DNA of 64,000 nt, taken from the NCBI GenBank assembly GCA_016190205.1, contig JACPQZ010000076.1:52167-116166 (forward strand). The letters run 5' to 3'. How positions within the stretch are numbered: position 1 is the first letter of the stretch; the number at the start of each line of letters is the position of its first letter. The notes beneath the pieces are model-generated. The model had not been told where the DNA came from and did not search any database. It worked only from the letters and a program-made list of their open reading frames with translations. Below, in pieces: positions 61,825 to 64,000 of this stretch. The position numbers and the translations under genes are program-made. Source of the stretch: Candidatus Omnitrophota bacterium. GTDB taxonomy: Bacteria; Omnitrophota; JACPQZ01.

Positions 61825-63903
61825 CTATGACTTAGCTACGATGACTTTCTCCGAGACATGCTTTGGAACCTCTTGATAATGATGCGGTTCCATGGTGTAA
61901 GTCGCCCGCCCTTGTGTCAGACTCCGGAGCGCTGTGGCATAGCCAAACACCTCGCTCAAGGGCACAAACCCGTCGAGGATCCGCATCTTGCCCCGGTCGC
62001 GCATGTTGGTGACCTGTGCCCTGCGGGAATTAAGGTCCCCGATCACGTCACCCATGTTCTCCTCCGGAGTAATGACCTCAATTTTCATAATGGGTTCCAA
62101 AAGAACGGGGTTCGCCTTCTTCGCCGCCGCTTGAAAGGCAATGGAGCCGGCGATCTTAAACGCGATATCCGAAGAATCGACCTCGTGATAGGAACCGTCC
62201 GTAAGCGTGACGCGGAAATCGATCACCGGGTACCCGGCCAGGGGGCCAGTTCTCAAAGCCTCTTCCACACCTTCCTCCACAGAGGAGATATACTCCTTCG
62301 GGATTCTCCCGCCTGTAATCTTGTCCACGAATTCAAAACCAGACCCCGCCTCCAGCGGCTCGAGTTCGATGTATACATGGCCATACTGGCCGTGTCCCCC
62401 CGTCTGCCGGATGAACTTGCCCTCCTGCTCCACTTTCTTGCGGACGGTTTCTTTGTAGGCCACCTGCGGCTTCCCCACATTGGCATCCACCTTAAACTCC
62501 CGCAGCATGCGGTCTTTCAAGACGTCGAGGTGGAGCTCCCCCATCCCCGAAATAATGGTCTGGCCGGTCTCACGGTCAGAACGGATCCTGAAGGTCGGAT
62601 CCTCGTCCGCCAGGCGGCTTAAGGCTACCGAGAGCTTATCCTGATCCGCCTTGGTCTTGGGCTCGATGGCCATGCTGATCACGGGGTCCGGAAAGTTCAT
62701 TGACTCCAGAACGATCGGATGGTCTTCATCCGAGAGGGTATCGCCTGTCTTTACATCCTTGAGCCCCACGCAGGCCACGATGTCGCCCGCGAAGGCCTCC
62801 GGATAGTCCTCGCGCTTGTTCGCATGCATGAGGAGCAGCCGGTTGATCCGCTCCCTGCTGTTTTTCGTCGCGTTATACACGTAAGACCCCGACTTAAGCA
62901 TCCCTGAATAAACCCGCACGTACGTGAGCTTCCCCACAAAAGGATCGGCTGAAATCTTAAAGGCCAGCCCGCTGAATGGTTCATCGTCACTGGGCTTGCG
63001 CTTGTCGGCCCCGTTTTGGGAACCCGGCCGCGTTCCTTCCACCGCCGTGATGTCGCTGGGCGCGGGGAGGTAATCCACCACGGCATCCAGAAGGGGCTGA
63101 ACCCCCTTGTTTTTAAATGACGATCCGCAGAGGACGGGCACCACCTGGCTTTGAACAGTCTGCCTGCGCAGGGAAGCTGCGATTTCTTCAATGCTCGGCT
63201 TTTTATCTTCGATATAATATTCCATCATACGCTCATCATGCTCGGCCAGACGCTCTATGAGATCGTGATGCGCCTTTTCGGCCTCCTTTTTAAACTCGGC
63301 CGGGATTTCGATCACGTCATATTGGGCACCTAGGGTCTCATCGTGATAAATGAGGGCCCTCATCCGCACGAGATCAATGACGCCCTTGTGCTGGTCTTCG
63401 ACCCCCAATGGAATCTGGATGGGCACGGCATTCGACCCCAGGCGGTCCCGCATCTCCTCCACCGCCTTCCAAAAGTTGGCCTCGATGCGGTCCATCTTGT
63501 TCACAAACGCAAGGCGCGGCACCTTGTACCGGTCGGCCTGCCTCCAGACGGTCTCGGACTGCGGCTCCACACCACCCACACCGCAAAAGACGCCCACCGC
63601 TCCATCCAGGACCCTTAGGGAGCGCTCCACCTCCATCGTAAAATCTACGTGGCCGGGCGTATCGATGATGTTGATGCGGTGCTCGCGCCAAAAACAGGTC
63701 GTGGCGGCAGAGGTAATCGTGATCCCGCGCTCCTGCTCCTGCACCATCCAGTCCATGGTGGCGGTCCCGTCATGGACCTCACCCATCCGGTGCAGCTTCC
63801 CCGTGTAATAGAGAATGCGCTCCGTGGTCGTGGTCTTGCCCGCATCGATATGGGCGATGATTCCGATATTTCTCGTTTTCTCTAAGCTATATTGTCGCGG
63901 CAT
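61825..63903 (-). CDS. fusA: Elongation factor G
   Basis: A 692-residue EF-G driving translocation. G1 [20 protein letters not shown], switch 2 [20 protein letters not shown] and NKMDR are present, as are domain IV ([20 protein letters not shown]) and domain V. The ATG at 63901-63903 has only a weak upstream GGA, because a heptamer array begins 6 bp upstream. rpsL and rpsG probably lie beyond the right edge. Confidence 0.98.
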   Translation of the reverse strand: MPRQYSLEKTRNIGIIAHIDAGKTTTTERILYYTGKLHRMGEVHDGTATMDWMVQEQERGITITSAATTCFWREHRINIIDTPGHVDFTMEVERSLRVLDGAVGVFCGVGGVEPQSETVWRQADRYKVPRLAFVNKMDRIEANFWKAVEEMRDRLGSNAVPIQIPLGVEDQHKGVIDLVRMRALIYHDETLGAQYDVIEIPAEFKKEAEKAHHDLIERLAEHDERMMEYYIEDKKPSIEEIAASLRRQTVQSQVVPVLCGSSFKNKGVQPLLDAVVDYLPAPSDITAVEGTRPGSQNGADKRKPSDDEPFSGLAFKISADPFVGKLTYVRVYSGMLKSGSYVYNATKNSRERINRLLLMHANKREDYPEAFAGDIVACVGLKDVKTGDTLSDEDHPIVLESMNFPDPVISMAIEPKTKADQDKLSVALSRLADEDPTFRIRSDRETGQTIISGMGELHLDVLKDRMLREFKVDANVGKPQVAYKETVRKKVEQEGKFIRQTGGHGQYGHVYIELEPLEAGSGFEFVDKITGGRIPKEYISSVEEGVEEALRTGPLAGYPVIDFRVTLTDGSYHEVDSSDIAFKIAGSIAFQAAAKKANPVLLEPIMKIEVITPEENMGDVIGDLNSRRAQVTNMRDRGKMRILDGFVPLSEVFGYATALRSLTQGRATYTMEPHHYQEVPKHVSEKVIVAKS

Positions 63904-64000
63904 ATGACATCCGTGATTCGTGATTCGTGAAACGTAGTTGACGGCTTGAGTAACCAGAAACCAGCAACCAGATACCAGAAGATTCCAGAGACCAGATACC
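63904..64000. repeat. Heptamer arrays GTGATTC and ACCAGAT, second copy of the 2161 spacer
   Basis: 63910-64000 repeats 2161-2258 in the same orientation with one substitution and exactly one 7-nt unit less. The right part of the spacer is outside the window. Confidence 0.92.

Overview
This 64 kb window is a piece of a Gram-negative bacterial chromosome. It carries lipid A genes (lpxI, lpxA, an lpxC-fabZ fusion, lpxD) and outer-membrane biogenesis genes (bamA, an ompH/skp-like gene, a surA-like gene). The lpxC-fabZ fusion, the two TMTC-like membrane-TPR proteins and the general gene mix fit the PVC/Omnitrophota neighbourhood best. That placement is an inference from gene content, not a tree. 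Every gene I can support, about 75 of them, lies on the minus strand, so the text below reads from high to low coordinates.

Right third (63.9 to 43.0 kb): a merged str/S10/spc/alpha ribosomal supercluster, fusA-tuf-rpmG-rpsJ-rplC-rplD-rplW-rplB-rpsS-rplV-rpsC-rplP-rpmC-rpsQ-rplN-rplX-rplE-rpsN-rpsH-rplF-rplR-rpsE-rplO-secY-adk-map-infA-rpmJ-rpsM-rpsK-rpsD-rpoA-rplQ. rpmG sits unusually between tuf and rpsJ, and rpmD is absent. Next come about 740 bp without a convincing gene, holding three giant imperfect palindromes. Middle third (42.3 to 18.5 kb): a short mfd-like gene, then surA ... pdxA ... ksgA (the order known from proteobacteria) interrupted by a zinc-finger gene, lemA, an htpX-like protease and two TMTC-like genes; then, from its own promoter, gatC-gatA-gatB-ctpA-tsaD-mgtC-larB-larC-hisG-TPR lipoprotein-ispE-spoVG and tRNA-Gln. 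Left third (18 to 0 kb): a DUF4160/DUF2442 pair, clpX-glmU-prs-rplY-pth-rpsF-ssb-rpsR-rplI-dnaB, then the envelope block bamA-ompH-lpxD-lpxC/fabZ-lpxA-lpxI, and a sigma54 activator next to glnA.

The most striking feature is in the gaps. About thirty intergenic spacers, including most of those inside the ribosomal operon, are filled with degenerate tandem repeats whose unit is always 7 nt. The word differs from family to family (GTACTGC, CGATAAC, CAGCTAT, CACTCAT, CAGCGAC, ACCAGAT, CGAAGCA, GGGAAGC, GTGGACT and others). In most spacers a left array is answered by a reverse-complement array of the same family. Where two or three families share one spacer they are nested like onion layers, which predicts very long hairpins in DNA and mRNA. 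Copies of whole spacers recur in distant places, and one pair differs by exactly one heptamer. The arrays avoid the gaps where I can see promoters. In at least one gene (surA-like) the array appears to be translated and to supply the signal peptide. Heptanucleotide repeats are known in filamentous cyanobacteria, but a multi-family, nested-palindrome, operon-internal system like this is not one I recognise. It is my main candidate for something undescribed.

Other points worth a second look: a second class of large GC-rich palindromes (three in tandem after rplQ, one beside tRNA-Gln with tRNA-derived ends), SpoVG with an inserted zinc ribbon, a GlmU lacking the end of its acetyltransferase domain, a short Mfd, and an ispE with no standard start codon.
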